Source: Caenibius sp. WL (GTDB taxonomy: Bacteria; Pseudomonadota; Alphaproteobacteria; Sphingomonadales; Sphingomonadaceae). Taken from it: a stretch of 64,000 bases of DNA. Position numbers and translations under genes: made by a program. How positions within the stretch are numbered: the stretch's first letter is position 1; each line of letters starts with the position of its first letter. The DNA lies in contig NZ_CP081844.1 in assembly GCF_019803445.1 (NCBI RefSeq), forward strand, positions 694,501-758,500, written 5' to 3'. Below the pieces are notes generated by a model that was given only the letters and a program-made list of their open reading frames with translations, was not told the origin of the DNA and did not search any database. Shown in pieces: positions 47,699 through 56,898 of the stretch.

Positions 47699-48427
47699 AT
47701 GATCGTATTTCCTGCCATCGACCTGAAACAGGGCCAGGTGGTCCGCCTTGCCGAAGGGGATATGGCGCGTGCCACCGTCTATGGCGACGATCCGGCAGCG
47801 CAGGCGATGCTGTTCGCCGAAGCGGGCTCGGAATATCTCCATGTCGTCGATCTCGACGGTTCGTTTGCCGGGCGTGCGGAAAACCGCGCGGCGGTGGAAG
47901 CGATTCTGGACGTGTTCCCGGGCCATGTGCAGCTCGGCGGCGGTATCCGCACGCGCGAAGCGGTGGAAGGCTGGTTCGATCTGGGCGTCAGCCGGATTGT
48001 GATGGGCACGGCGGCGCTCAAGGACCCGCAATTCGTCAAGGACATGGCGAGTGCATTCCCGAACGGAATCGTGGTCGCGGTCGATGCGCGCGATGGCATG
48101 GTGGCGACCGAAGGCTGGGCCGAAGTGTCGGACGTGTCGATCGTCGACATGGCCCGCCGGTTCGAGGATGCGGGGGTTGCCAGCCTGCTGTTCACCGATA
48201 TCGGCCGCGACGGCCTGCTCAAGGGCTGCAATATCGATGCCACGGTCGAACTCGCGCGGCAGACCGATCTGCCGGTGATCGCCAGCGGCGGGGTCAAGGG
48301 ACTGGACGATATCCGCCTGCTGTCGCTCCATGCCGGCGAAGGCATCGAAGGCGTGATCGCCGGCCGCGCGCTTTATGACGGGCGGCTCGACCTCGCCGCC
48401 GCGATAGCGATGGCGCAGAAAGGCTGA
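47699..48427 (+). CDS. hisA: ProFAR isomerase (HisA)
   Basis: TIM-barrel isomerase, 242 aa. '[18 protein letters not shown]' carries the catalytic Asp of strand 1; '[17 protein letters not shown]' the second; '[11 protein letters not shown]' the phosphate loop. Two bases after the hisH stop. Confidence 0.96.
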   Translation: MIVFPAIDLKQGQVVRLAEGDMARATVYGDDPAAQAMLFAEAGSEYLHVVDLDGSFAGRAENRAAVEAILDVFPGHVQLGGGIRTREAVEGWFDLGVSRIVMGTAALKDPQFVKDMASAFPNGIVVAVDARDGMVATEGWAEVSDVSIVDMARRFEDAGVASLLFTDIGRDGLLKGCNIDATVELARQTDLPVIASGGVKGLDDIRLLSLHAGEGIEGVIAGRALYDGRLDLAAAIAMAQKG

Positions 48428-48432
48428 GGGTC

Positions 48433-49206
48433 GTGACTGTCCGTATCCGCGTCATCCCCTGTCTCGACGTTGCCGATGGCCGGGTGGTCAAAGGGGTCAA
48501 TTTCGTCGACCTCAAGGATGCGGGCGATCCGGTGGAACAGGCCCGCGCCTACGATGCGGCGGGCGCGGACGAACTGTGTTTCCTTGATATTTCGGCCAGC
48601 CACGAAGGGCGGGGCACGTTGCTCGATATCGTCCGGCGTACGGCGGAAGTCTGCTTTATGCCGTTGACTGTGGGCGGCGGCGTGCGCAGCGCGGAGGATG
48701 CCCGTGCGCTGCTGCTGGCCGGGGCGGACAAGGTGGCGGTCAATTCCGCCGCGGTGTCGCGGCCAGAAGTGGTGTCCGATATCGCCGACAAGTTCGGCAG
48801 CCAGTGTATCGTCGCTTCGGTCGATGCGCGCCGGGTGAGCGGCGCGGGCGAAGCCCCCCGCTGGGAAATCTTCACCCATGGCGGGCGCAAGGCGACCGGA
48901 ATCGACGCCGTGGCCCATGCCGTGCGGCTGGCGGAACTGGGCGCGGGCGAACTGCTGGTGACCTCGATGGACGGGGATGGCACCAAGGCTGGCTACGATC
49001 TCGAACTGACCCGCACGATTGCCGATGCCGTCAGCGTGCCGGTGATCGCCAGCGGCGGCGTGGGCACGCTCGACCATCTCGTCGAAGGGGTGACGCAAGG
49101 CCACGCCAGCGCGGTTCTGGCCGCTTCGATCTTCCATTTCGGCACTTACACCATTGCTGAGGCTCATGCCGCCCTGCGCGCGGCCGGATTGCCGGCTCGG
49201 GGATGA
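48433..49206 (+). CDS. hisF: imidazole glycerol phosphate synthase, cyclase subunit
   Basis: 257-aa TIM barrel, GTG start. '[19 protein letters not shown]' (catalytic Asp11), '[16 protein letters not shown]' (second Asp) and '[12 protein letters not shown]' (phosphate site). Partner of HisH, producing IGP and AICAR. Confidence 0.96.
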   Translation: MTVRIRVIPCLDVADGRVVKGVNFVDLKDAGDPVEQARAYDAAGADELCFLDISASHEGRGTLLDIVRRTAEVCFMPLTVGGGVRSAEDARALLLAGADKVAVNSAAVSRPEVVSDIADKFGSQCIVASVDARRVSGAGEAPRWEIFTHGGRKATGIDAVAHAVRLAELGAGELLVTSMDGDGTKAGYDLELTRTIADAVSVPVIASGGVGTLDHLVEGVTQGHASAVLAASIFHFGTYTIAEAHAALRAAGLPARG

Positions 49207-49266
49207 GAGCCGGTTGATTCCCGCCCCCGCTTGACCGGCGGCCTTGGGCAATCCATGGATCGGGGC

Positions 49267-49593
49267 ATGACCCAGTCGCATGATACGCTGGCCCGCCTCG
49301 AACGGACCATCGCCGACCGCCGCAGCGCCGCGCCCGAACACAGCTACGTCGCGCAGCTCAACGCGCGCGGAGTGCCCGTGATCGCCCGCAAACTGGGCGA
49401 GGAAGCAGTGGAAACCGTGGTCGCCGCGCTTTCGGGCAGTCATGAGGAACTGGTCGGCGAAGCGGCCGACGTGATTTTCCATCTGATGGTTCTGCTCGGC
49501 GCCAAAGGCGTGCCTCTGGCCGATGTACTGGCCGAACTGGACCGCCGCGAAGGCGTGTCGGGCATTGCCGAAAAAGCTTCGAGGAACGCATGA
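49267..49593 (+). CDS. hisE: phosphoribosyl-ATP pyrophosphatase
   Basis: 108 aa, all-helical MazG-like fold: 'LARLERTIADRRSAAPEHSY' and 'KLGEEAVETVVAALSGSHEE' then 'LVGEAADVIFHLMVLL', with the Glu/Asp Mg2+ ligands. Start at 49267 rather than 49255 or TTG 49231. Stop overlaps the HIT gene start (ATGA). Confidence 0.93.
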   Translation: MTQSHDTLARLERTIADRRSAAPEHSYVAQLNARGVPVIARKLGEEAVETVVAALSGSHEELVGEAADVIFHLMVLLGAKGVPLADVLAELDRREGVSGIAEKASRNA

Positions 49594-49970
49594 CCCCGGT
49601 CGATCCCACTATGCCTTACGACGATCAGAACATTTTCGCGAAAATCCTGCGCGGCGAACTGCCGTGCACCAAGGTCTATGAAGACGAATGGGCTTTCGCG
49701 TTCGAGGACATCCACCCGCAGGCGCCCGAACATATCCTGGTGCTGCCCAAGGGGGCCTATGTCAGCTGGGACGATTTCAGCGCCAGGGCCAGCGCGGAAG
49801 AAATCGCCGGTTTCGTGCGCGCGATCGGCAAGATCGCGCGGGACAAGGGGTTGGTCGAGCCGGGCTATCGCGCAATTGCCAATGTCGGGCCGGATTCCGG
49901 GCAACTGGTGCCGCATCTGCATGTGCATATCTGCGGCGGCCGCCCGTTGGGGGCGCTGGTCCCTGCCTGA
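49590..49970 (+). CDS. HIT family nucleotide-binding protein (HinT-like)
   Basis: 126 aa with the histidine triad 'QLVPHLHVHICGGRPLG' (H-x-H-x-H). 'DDQNIFAKILRGELPCTKVY' and 'AFEDIHPQAPEHILVLPKG' are HinT landmarks; these hydrolyse nucleoside phosphoramidates. Overlaps hisE by four bases, so is made with the his operon. Confidence 0.92.
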   Translation: MTPVDPTMPYDDQNIFAKILRGELPCTKVYEDEWAFAFEDIHPQAPEHILVLPKGAYVSWDDFSARASAEEIAGFVRAIGKIARDKGLVEPGYRAIANVGPDSGQLVPHLHVHICGGRPLGALVPA

Positions 49971-50195
49971 GCCTGTTTTCCTGCGTCTGGCTGCGGGGTT
50001 TTTGCGGCACACCGTATCCACCGGCTTGCCCGGCGAGTCGCAGTAAGGTTAGAGTCAGACTTCATCCAGCAGATGAACTGGAGCGGTCTCGCATGATGCC
50101 GCGTAACCAAGAGGGCGTAGGACAGTGATTCAACCCGGTGACCGATCGATGCTGCGATCAGCCGGTCTGCCAGCAGGCAGGCACGGGGGCGCACA

Positions 50196-50678
50196 ATGAC
50201 GATCGCGGCCGGGCAGGCTCCCGGCTCCTTTCCAGCCCCGCCGCAAGGCTGGTTCGACGGGCCGGTGCATCATTTCGCCCTGCGCGCCTATTTCGACGAT
50301 ACCGACGCGGGCGGGGTGGTTTATCACGCCAATTACCTGCGCTGGTTCGAACGCGGCCGTTCCGATCTCCTGCGCCAGATCGGCCTCGATCAGCCGGGCG
50401 CGCTGGCCCGCGGATGGGGCGCTTACGCCGTCACCGAAATCGGCATCCGCTATCTGCGTCCCGCCCGCCTCGGCGATGCGGTGACAGTCACCACGCGGAT
50501 GACCGAACTGCGCGCGGCGAGTTGGCGCGTGGAACAAAAGGCGCTGTGCGGCGATGTGGTTCTGGCCGATGCGCAAATCCGCATCGGTTTCGTCGCGCCC
50601 GATGGCCGGGCCTCCCGTCATCCGGCGGGCTGGTTCGAAAAATTGCAGACAGTTCTTGCCCCCGAAGGAGCAGCATGA
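50196..50678 (+). CDS. ybgC: tol-pal-associated acyl-CoA thioesterase
   Basis: Hotdog-fold thioesterase of 160 aa. 'YFDDTDAGGVVYHANYLRWF' with catalytic Asp (TDAGG, position ~34) and 'RSDLLRQIGL' are YbgC hallmarks. First gene of ybgC-tolQ-tolR-tolA-tolB-pal; the link to the Tol machinery is conserved though not well explained. ATGA overlap with tolQ. Confidence 0.94.
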   Translation: MTIAAGQAPGSFPAPPQGWFDGPVHHFALRAYFDDTDAGGVVYHANYLRWFERGRSDLLRQIGLDQPGALARGWGAYAVTEIGIRYLRPARLGDAVTVTTRMTELRAASWRVEQKALCGDVVLADAQIRIGFVAPDGRASRHPAGWFEKLQTVLAPEGAA

Positions 50679-51385
50679 CCGACCTCGCTATTCTGTCCGC
50701 CGCCGCCGCTGCGGCCGCTCCCACCCGGCTCGATCCGGTAAAGCTGTTTCTGGATGCCGATATCGTCGTCCAGTTGGTGATGGTCGGGCTCCTGCTCGCC
50801 AGCGTCTGGGTGTGGATGATCGTTATTTCGTTTTCGGTGCGAATCCGCTCGGCCCGCCGCCGCTCAGCCGCTTACGAAGCGACCCTGTGGAACCGCCCCG
50901 GCGATAGCGGGGTCGAGGATGACAAGGGTCGCGACACCAGCCCGGCCGGACGCGTGGTCGCCGCAGGGCTTGAGGAACTGCGCCTGTCGAGCAAAGCCAA
51001 GACGTTCGATGCCGATGGCACGCGCGAACGGATTGCCAGTGCGATGGAAAGCCAGGTCGCGGCTGAGGCGGATGGCCTGTCCGAACGGCTGAACTTCCTC
51101 GCCACGGTCGGTTCGGTAGCGCCTTTCGTCGGCCTGTTCGGCACGGTGTGGGGGATCATGAACAGCTTCTTCCAGATCGGCAGCCAGCAGAACAGCTCGC
51201 TCGCGGTGGTCGCGCCGGGTATTTCCGAAGCTTTGTTCGCCACGGCGATCGGCCTGTTCGCGGCCATTCCGGCGGTGATCGCCTACAACCGTTTCTCGCA
51301 GCAGGTGAATGTGCTCGAAGGCCGGTTGCAACGGCTGGCCGACAAGGTCCATGCCCAGCTCAGCCGCCAGATGGATGCAGGCTGA
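50675..51385 (+). CDS. tolQ: Tol-Pal system proton channel subunit TolQ
   Basis: 236 aa, MotA/TolQ/ExbB family; three membrane helices (about 25-47, 140-160, 175-200), with 'FLATVGSVAPFVGLFGTVWG' and 'GISEALFATAIGLFAAIPAV'. Forms the proton-driven motor with TolR. The true start is ATG at 50675; a longer frame upstream is not real. Confidence 0.95.
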   Translation: MTDLAILSAAAAAAAPTRLDPVKLFLDADIVVQLVMVGLLLASVWVWMIVISFSVRIRSARRRSAAYEATLWNRPGDSGVEDDKGRDTSPAGRVVAAGLEELRLSSKAKTFDADGTRERIASAMESQVAAEADGLSERLNFLATVGSVAPFVGLFGTVWGIMNSFFQIGSQQNSSLAVVAPGISEALFATAIGLFAAIPAVIAYNRFSQQVNVLEGRLQRLADKVHAQLSRQMDAG

Positions 51386-51834
51386 TGGCGATGGGTCTGG
51401 CCGGAGGCGCGCGGCGGCGGCGCGGACGCGGTTCGCGGGCGCCGATGGCGGAAATCAATGTCACCCCGCTGGTGGACGTGATGCTGGTGCTGCTGATCAT
51501 TTTCATGGTCACGGCCCCGCTGCTGACATCCGCGGTCCCGATCGACCTGCCTGACAGCCGCGCCGCGCCGATGGAGCAGGAGCCGGAACAGATCGCGATT
51601 GCGATCGATGCTGATGGCACCATCTATCTCGATGATGAGCCGGTGGCCCCCGGCGCGCTGGCCGATCACTTGGCCGCGTTGCCGCGCGATGCCTCGGGCA
51701 AGCCGCCGCTGGTGACGGTGCGTGGCGATCGGGTGCTGAATTACGGGCGGTTCATGGAAGTGATGGGTGAACTGAACCGGGCCGGGCTGACTTCCATTTC
51801 GCTGGTCACCAACAGTTCAGAAACCGCTCCATAG
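51385..51834 (+). CDS. tolR: Tol-Pal system protein TolR
   Basis: 149 aa, ExbD/TolR family. Basic N-terminus, then 'AEINVTPLVDVMLVLLIIFM' with the membrane-embedded Asp (position ~31) used for proton transfer, and a periplasmic domain. ATG overlaps the tolQ stop by one base (TGATG). Confidence 0.95.
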   Translation: MAMGLAGGARRRRGRGSRAPMAEINVTPLVDVMLVLLIIFMVTAPLLTSAVPIDLPDSRAAPMEQEPEQIAIAIDADGTIYLDDEPVAPGALADHLAALPRDASGKPPLVTVRGDRVLNYGRFMEVMGELNRAGLTSISLVTNSSETAP

Positions 51835-51843
51835 GCATTCCCG

Positions 51844-52782
51844 ATGGCCTTTGCAGCGCTCAAACCTGAAGAACGTACCGGCCTTGCCGTCGCCGTGGTG
51901 CTGCACGTGGCGATTGTGGCCATGCTTCTGTTGCAGCCCAAGCCGAATCATCCGCTCAAAGTGCCCGAACGGCTGACGGTCAGCCTGGCCGAGGATGTCG
52001 GGCTGGAATCGACCAGTCCCTCCGTGTCGCGGCAGACGCAGGCGGCGGTGGCGCCGGTGATTTCGGAAGATATCGCCCCGCCGCAAGAACCGACGGAAGC
52101 ACCGGCCGAACCACAGGACGCCCCGCCGCCCGAGCCCGCGCCGCCGAAGCCAACTCCGCCCAAGCCTGCTCCGGCCAAGCCCGCCCCGGCCAAGCCGACC
52201 CCGCCGAAGAAGCAGCCGACCAGACCGGCGCCCGCCAAGCAGCCTACCAAGCCCGCGCCCGCGAAACCGGCTCCGAGCAAGCGCACCCCGGCGAAACCAG
52301 CGCAATCCAGCGCCCCATCGTCCAGAGCCGACACGAGCAGACCTGCTCCTGCCAAACCCGCCGCCAAACCGGGCGGTGGCAGCAAGCTGGGGGACGATTT
52401 CCTCAAAGGCGCGAATTTCGGGGAAACCAAGGCCGATGCGCCGGTGGCCGCATCGCAGATCGGTTCGCAGGTGCAGGCCTCGCTGGCTCAGGCGATTGCA
52501 CGCCAGCTCAAGCCGCATTGGTCCAGTCCGCAGGGGGCCGATGCGGAATTGCTGGTGACAGTGCTGGCTTTCAATCTCAATCGCGATGGGACCCTTGCCG
52601 GGGCTCCGCGCGTTGTCTCTCAAACGGGCATTACCGATGCCAACCGCGCGCAGGCCGCGCGGCACAGGGAATTGGCCATTCGCGCAGTGCAATTGGCGGC
52701 GCCGTTTGACCTGCCAGAACAGTATTACAACGGTTGGAAGCGGGTTTCCGCATTCCGTTTCGACAGGAAGTTGTCACAGTGA
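51844..52782 (+). CDS. tolA: Tol-Pal system protein TolA (Pro-rich linker type)
   Basis: 312 aa: one N-terminal membrane helix ('GLAVAVVLHVAIVAMLLL', 13-30), a periplasmic linker (about 94-177) of Pro-Ala-Lys repeats rather than the long alpha-helix of E. coli TolA, and a C-terminal domain with 'AIARQLKPHWSSPQGADAEL' and 'FNLNRDGTLAGAPRV'. Links the TolQR motor to TolB/Pal. Its stop overlaps the tolB GTG start. Confidence 0.92.
   Translation: MAFAALKPEERTGLAVAVVLHVAIVAMLLLQPKPNHPLKVPERLTVSLAEDVGLESTSPSVSRQTQAAVAPVISEDIAPPQEPTEAPAEPQDAPPPEPAPPKPTPPKPAPAKPAPAKPTPPKKQPTRPAPAKQPTKPAPAKPAPSKRTPAKPAQSSAPSSRADTSRPAPAKPAAKPGGGSKLGDDFLKGANFGETKADAPVAASQIGSQVQASLAQAIARQLKPHWSSPQGADAELLVTVLAFNLNRDGTLAGAPRVVSQTGITDANRAQAARHRELAIRAVQLAAPFDLPEQYYNGWKRVSAFRFDRKLSQ
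52123..52374 (+). repeat. Pro-Ala-Lys coding repeat in tolA
   Basis: Imperfect tandem units encoding 'PKPAPAKPAPAKPTPPK' and variants. The polyproline-like rod probably spans the periplasm; length polymorphism between strains is expected. Confidence 0.85.
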
Positions 52783-54143
52783 AAAAACTGATAGCTTGCA
52801 TTGCCTTCGTCATCACCGTTCCCGCTGCGGCGCAGACCGCGGCCCCGGTGATTCCCGCGACTCCGGTGGAGCAAGGCGGGCTGACAGGCAGCGTTTCGGA
52901 CGAGAAGGAATGGCAGGATCTCGGCATCGCGATCCCGGCTTTCGCCACCGACGCCAACAAGCCGACCCCGGCCAATGCGCAGGGCACCGGCGCATTGGGG
53001 GTGGAAGTCGCCCGGGTGATCACCGCCGATCTCAGGAACAACGGCCTGTTCCTGCCGGTGGGGCCCGATGCGCTGCCGCGCCCGTCCTACCCTGAAATTC
53101 CCGCGCCCAATTGGGGCATCTGGTCGGGACGCAACGCCGATATGCTGGTGCACGGGCACGTAGTGGCCGAAGGCGACGGCAATCTGACCATCGCCTGCCA
53201 TCTCTACGACGTATCGCTGCGGCAGCAACTGGTGAGCCAGACCTGGCGCCTGCCGCCTGCCGATTGGCGTCGCGGCGCGCACAAATGCGCCGACCTTGTC
53301 TATTCGCGCCTGTCGGGCGAAAGCCCGTTCTTCGACAGCAAGATCGCCTATATCGCCGAAACCGGGCCCAAGGGGCATCGAACCAAGCAACTGGCGATTA
53401 TGGATTCGGACGGGGCCAACCACCGGTTCATCACCACCGGCAAGGCCACGGCGCTGACTCCGCGCTATTCGCCCGATTACCGGTCAATCGTCTATCTCAG
53501 CTATCTCAACGGCAATCCGCGAATCTACGTCTATGATCTGGCATCGGGTTCGCAGCGGCTGGTGACGCAGAGCACCAATCCGACTTTCGCGCCGCGTTGG
53601 TCGCCCGATGGCAAAACCATCCTCTATTCGATGGCGGTCAATGGCAACACGGATATCTACAGCGTCTCCGCGCAGGGCGGGCCGAGCAAGCGGCTGACCG
53701 ATGCGCCCGGAATCGACGTGGGCGGCAGCTTCTCGCCCGATGGCCGTTCCATCGTGTTCGAGAGCGATCGTTCCGGCAGTCAGCAAATCTACATCATGAA
53801 CGCCGACGGCAGCAACCAGCGGCGCATTTCCTTCTTCGGCGGCCGCGCGGCGACGCCCGAATGGAGCCCGCGCGGCGACCAGATCGCATTTACCCATATC
53901 GCGGGCAATTTCCGGGTGGCGTTGATGGACCCCAGCGGTGGCAATGTGCGCCACCTGACCGATAGCTGGCAGGACGAAGCGCCGACCTGGTCGCCCAACG
54001 GCCGCATCATCCAGTTCTTCCGGACGGAGCGGAATTCGGGCCGGACATCGCTCTGGCAGGTCGATCTGACGGGCCGTAACCTGCGCCGTCTGGCCACCCC
54101 CGTGGATGGCTCAGACCCCGCATGGGGCCCGGTTCTGCCTTGA
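52779..54143 (+). CDS. tolB: Tol-Pal system beta-propeller protein TolB
   Basis: 454 aa. Signal peptide 'KKLIACIAFVITVPAAAQ', an N-terminal alpha/beta domain, then a six-bladed propeller with repeats such as 'YSPDYRSIVYLSYLNG', 'WSPDGKTILYSMAVNG' and 'FSPDGRSIVFESDRSG'. Periplasmic; binds Pal. GTG start overlapping the tolA stop (GTGA); the longer upstream frame lacks a signal peptide at its start. Confidence 0.95.
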   Translation: MKKLIACIAFVITVPAAAQTAAPVIPATPVEQGGLTGSVSDEKEWQDLGIAIPAFATDANKPTPANAQGTGALGVEVARVITADLRNNGLFLPVGPDALPRPSYPEIPAPNWGIWSGRNADMLVHGHVVAEGDGNLTIACHLYDVSLRQQLVSQTWRLPPADWRRGAHKCADLVYSRLSGESPFFDSKIAYIAETGPKGHRTKQLAIMDSDGANHRFITTGKATALTPRYSPDYRSIVYLSYLNGNPRIYVYDLASGSQRLVTQSTNPTFAPRWSPDGKTILYSMAVNGNTDIYSVSAQGGPSKRLTDAPGIDVGGSFSPDGRSIVFESDRSGSQQIYIMNADGSNQRRISFFGGRAATPEWSPRGDQIAFTHIAGNFRVALMDPSGGNVRHLTDSWQDEAPTWSPNGRIIQFFRTERNSGRTSLWQVDLTGRNLRRLATPVDGSDPAWGPVLP

Positions 54144-54207
54144 TGGATCATGCCCGTGCGAACGGGCGGCACATAAGTGAATGCGGTAGAGAACGAGGAG
54201 AAAAAGC

Positions 54208-54708
54208 ATGAAAAGGAAGCTTGCCACCAGTGTGATCGTTGCGAGCGCGATGGCGTTGGCAGCCTGTCAGAGCAAGGCTCCCGACACATTGCCGCCGCAG
54301 CCCGCCGGATCGACTCCGCCGCCGGAATCGGCAGGCCCGATCCCCGGCAGCCAGGCCGATTTCGAAGCCAAGATGGCGGGCCGCCAGGTGATCTATTTCG
54401 ATACCGACCGTTACAACGTCGACACCCGGGCGGTGGCGGCGTTGCAGGAGCAGGCACAGTGGCTGATGCAGTACCCCAACAAGCGCGCCACGATCGAAGG
54501 CCACGCCGACGAACGCGGGACACGCGATTACAACCTCGCGCTGGGTGAACGCCGGGCCAATGCGGCGAAGAATTATCTCGTCAGCCTGGGCGTCGATGCC
54601 AGCCGTCTGACGACCGTTTCCTACGGTAAGGAACGGCCCGCCGCGCTGGGTTCGGATGAATCGGCCTGGGCGCAGAACCGCCGTGCGGTGACTGTCACGA
54701 TCGACTGA
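54208..54708 (+). CDS. pal: peptidoglycan-associated lipoprotein Pal
   Basis: 166 aa. Lipobox 'LAAC' (Cys20), Pro-rich linker, then OmpA-like peptidoglycan-binding domain 'VIYFDTDRYNVDTRAVAALQ' to 'IEGHADERGTRDYNLALGER' followed by 'RANAAKNYL'. Outer-membrane end of the Tol-Pal system. GAGGAGAAA ribosome-binding site. Confidence 0.96.
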   Translation: MKRKLATSVIVASAMALAACQSKAPDTLPPQPAGSTPPPESAGPIPGSQADFEAKMAGRQVIYFDTDRYNVDTRAVAALQEQAQWLMQYPNKRATIEGHADERGTRDYNLALGERRANAAKNYLVSLGVDASRLTTVSYGKERPAALGSDESAWAQNRRAVTVTID

Positions 54709-54802
54709 TCCCGTCCTGTTTTTTTCCATTTTGGGGCCGGTTCCGCTGGTATAGCGGGCCGGCCTCCTCTATTCTCGGGCCTATGCATTCGAGGCAGACC
54801 TG

Positions 54803-55351
54803 ATGGCACGTCCCCGCCGTTCGACCGACTGGGGTTTCCCGCGCTGGCGTGGCTATGGCAGCGCGCAGGAAGCCGCGCAGGTGCGCCTGTGCGATCGCCA
54901 CGGGTGTGACGAGCCGGGCGATTGCCCCGCGCCCAAGGCGCCGAACAGCCGGGATCGCTGGTATTTCTGTCAGCGTCACGCGGCCGAATACAATGCGAAC
55001 TGGGATTACTTCGCGGGGTTGGACGATGCGGAAGCAGCCGCACGCGCGCAATCCGAACGGCAAACCAATGCGGGTTACGCCGAATCCGCGCATTATGGCT
55101 GGGCCGGGTCCGGCGATGGCAGCCGCAGTGCCGATGAAATGCGGGCGCTGGAAGCGCTGGGGCTCGATCCCGACGCCAGCTTCGACGCGGTGAAGAAGGC
55201 TTGGCGGACCAAGGCCAAGGAAGTGCACCCCGATATCCGCCCCGGCGATGAAGAAGCGGCCAAGGAATTCCTCAAGCTTCAGCTTGCCTACGATGTCCTG
55301 CGGCAGGCGGAAGAACGGCGCGTGTGGTACGGCGCGGCGGACAAGCGCTGA
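54803..55351 (+). CDS. J-domain protein (DnaJ-like) with C-terminal J domain
   Basis: 182 aa. The last ~65 residues are a J domain: 'EALGLDPDASFDAVKKAWRT' followed by 'KAKEVHPDIRPG' with the HPD tripeptide that stimulates Hsp70. The N-terminal half has Cys/His pairs ('RLCDRHGCDEPGDCP', 'WYFCQRHAAEYN') suggesting a small zinc site. This arrangement is common in alphaproteobacteria. Client unknown. Confidence 0.87.
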   Translation: MARPRRSTDWGFPRWRGYGSAQEAAQVRLCDRHGCDEPGDCPAPKAPNSRDRWYFCQRHAAEYNANWDYFAGLDDAEAAARAQSERQTNAGYAESAHYGWAGSGDGSRSADEMRALEALGLDPDASFDAVKKAWRTKAKEVHPDIRPGDEEAAKEFLKLQLAYDVLRQAEERRVWYGAADKR

Positions 55352-55522
55352 GCCGCTGCTGACGGGGAGAAGGAGCCATGCAGGCACCCGCTTCCTGCCT
55401 TGGCTGGATGGCGATCCCCGTCATTCCCGTTTCAGGGAAATGACGAAGATAGACATATCCGACCGTGGAACGGGTCTGAACCGCGCCTGCACCCTTCCGG
55501 GCGCGTGCGATGGCGATGCGCT

Positions 55523-56065
55523 TTACTTGGGGGCAAGCACCATCAGCATCTGGCGGCCTTCGAGTCGCGGATAGGCTTCGACCTTGGCGATCTCGGCCAC
55601 ATCGTCCTGCACGCGGCGGAGGAGGTCCATGCCGAGCTGCTGGTGGCTCATTTCACGGCCACGGAAACGCAGCGTGACTTTCACCTTGTCCCCATCTTCG
55701 ATGAAGCGGTGCACGTTGCGCATTTTCACGTCGTAATCGTGCGTGTCGATGTTGGGACGCATCTTGACCTCTTTGATATCCTGGGTCTTCTGCGTCTTGC
55801 GGGCGGCATTGGCCTTTTTCTGCGCTTCGTAGCGGAATTTGCCAACATCGAGGAATTTGCACACCGGCGGGTCCGCGTTGGGCGATACCTCGACCAGATT
55901 GAGGCCGAGATCGGCGGCCTGTTCGATCGCTTCGCGCGTGTACATCACGCCGATATTCTCGCCGTTCTCGTCGATGACGCGGACTTTGTCGGAGAGAATC
56001 ATATTGTCGTAGCGGGGCCCGCTCTTGACGGGCGGCGTCATCATGCGCCGGGGTGGACGAGGTAT
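55523..56065 (-). CDS. infC: translation initiation factor IF-3, probable AUA start
   Basis: Binds the 30S subunit and rejects non-standard start codons. The N-domain '[20 protein letters not shown]' and the C-domain '[20 protein letters not shown]' are typical. The first ATG is at 56044, but no ribosome-binding site precedes it; a clear AAGGAG (complement of 56074-56079) lies 8 bases before an in-frame ATA at 56063-56065. Reading from there adds seven codons, PRPPRR before '[12 protein letters not shown]', giving the 'RR' seen at the N-terminus of alphaproteobacterial IF3. Rare infC starts (AUU in E. coli) let IF3 limit its own synthesis. If AUA is wrong, the gene ends at 56044. Confidence 0.93.
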   Translation of the reverse strand: MPRPPRRMMTPPVKSGPRYDNMILSDKVRVIDENGENIGVMYTREAIEQAADLGLNLVEVSPNADPPVCKFLDVGKFRYEAQKKANAARKTQKTQDIKEVKMRPNIDTHDYDVKMRNVHRFIEDGDKVKVTLRFRGREMSHQQLGMDLLRRVQDDVAEIAKVEAYPRLEGRQMLMVLAPK

Positions 56066-56160
56066 AGCAGGTTCTCCTTAGCGTTGGTTCGCTGGCGCCT
56101 CTTAAAGTGATTCGCGCCCATGCGAAAGAGGCAAGCATAGGCAAGCGGCACGGCCGGAGA

Positions 56161-56853
56161 TCATTTTTCGGCACGCCACAGGGGAAAGCGTGTCAGCCGC
56201 CCCTGTGCGGGCAGCACGGCATCGATCGCCCGGGCGGGCTGCATCGCCGCTATGATCGCCGGGTCGGCAGCGTCCATGCCCCCGGTTAGCGCGCCGAAAG
56301 CGGGCAGGATCATGCGGCTCGGGCCGTTGCGATCCTCCCCCAATACGGCGCAGGGGCGGCGGATGTGCCGCTCGCGCACTGTCAGACACAGGCGCGGATG
56401 GAAATGGCCCGATATCTCGGGCCGGGTTTCCCCGGTCAGCGCCTGATGGCGCAGCACGATCCCGGCTTCCTCGGCCTCGCTGGCCACGGTGCCGAGATTT
56501 TCCGGCGTGCCCTGCGCATCGTGATTGCCGGTGATCCACACCCAGTCGGTCGCACGGGTGAGCGCGGCGAGCATTCCGGCCGCGTGCGGTTCCATCCGGC
56601 TGAAACCACCACGGTCATGGAAACTGTCCCCCAGGCAGAACACGCGCCGTGCGCCGGTCTGCCGAATGGCATCGGCCAGCCGCCCCAGCGTTTCCCGGCT
56701 GTCATAGGGTGGCAGCATTTGCCCGTATGTGGCGTAGAAGCTCGCTTTTTCAAGATGCAGGTCGGCCACCAGCAAAGTCGCGCTGCGGGGCCGGAACAGC
56801 GCGCCGCTGCCCGTCAACCACCATTCTTCATCGGCGAACGAAAGGGGAACCAT
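56161..56853 (-). CDS. pdeM: ligase-associated DNA damage response endonuclease PdeM (metallophosphoesterase)
   Basis: 230 aa. Calcineurin-like metal motifs: 'LLVADLHLEKASF', 'FCLGDSFHDRGG', 'WITGNHDAQG' and 'EISGHFHPRL'. PdeM is usually encoded with an ATP-dependent DNA ligase and Lhr-type helicase; here it stands alone, between infC and divergent hemF, with 45 bases separating the two starts. Start at 56853; the longer reading upstream is the complement of hemF. Confidence 0.88.
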   Translation of the reverse strand: MVPLSFADEEWWLTGSGALFRPRSATLLVADLHLEKASFYATYGQMLPPYDSRETLGRLADAIRQTGARRVFCLGDSFHDRGGFSRMEPHAAGMLAALTRATDWVWITGNHDAQGTPENLGTVASEAEEAGIVLRHQALTGETRPEISGHFHPRLCLTVRERHIRRPCAVLGEDRNGPSRMILPAFGALTGGMDAADPAIIAAMQPARAIDAVLPAQGRLTRFPLWRAEK

Positions 56854-56898
56854 CGCTTGTGCTTGCCGGATGCGCCGCAACTTGGCAAGGCCGCATGC

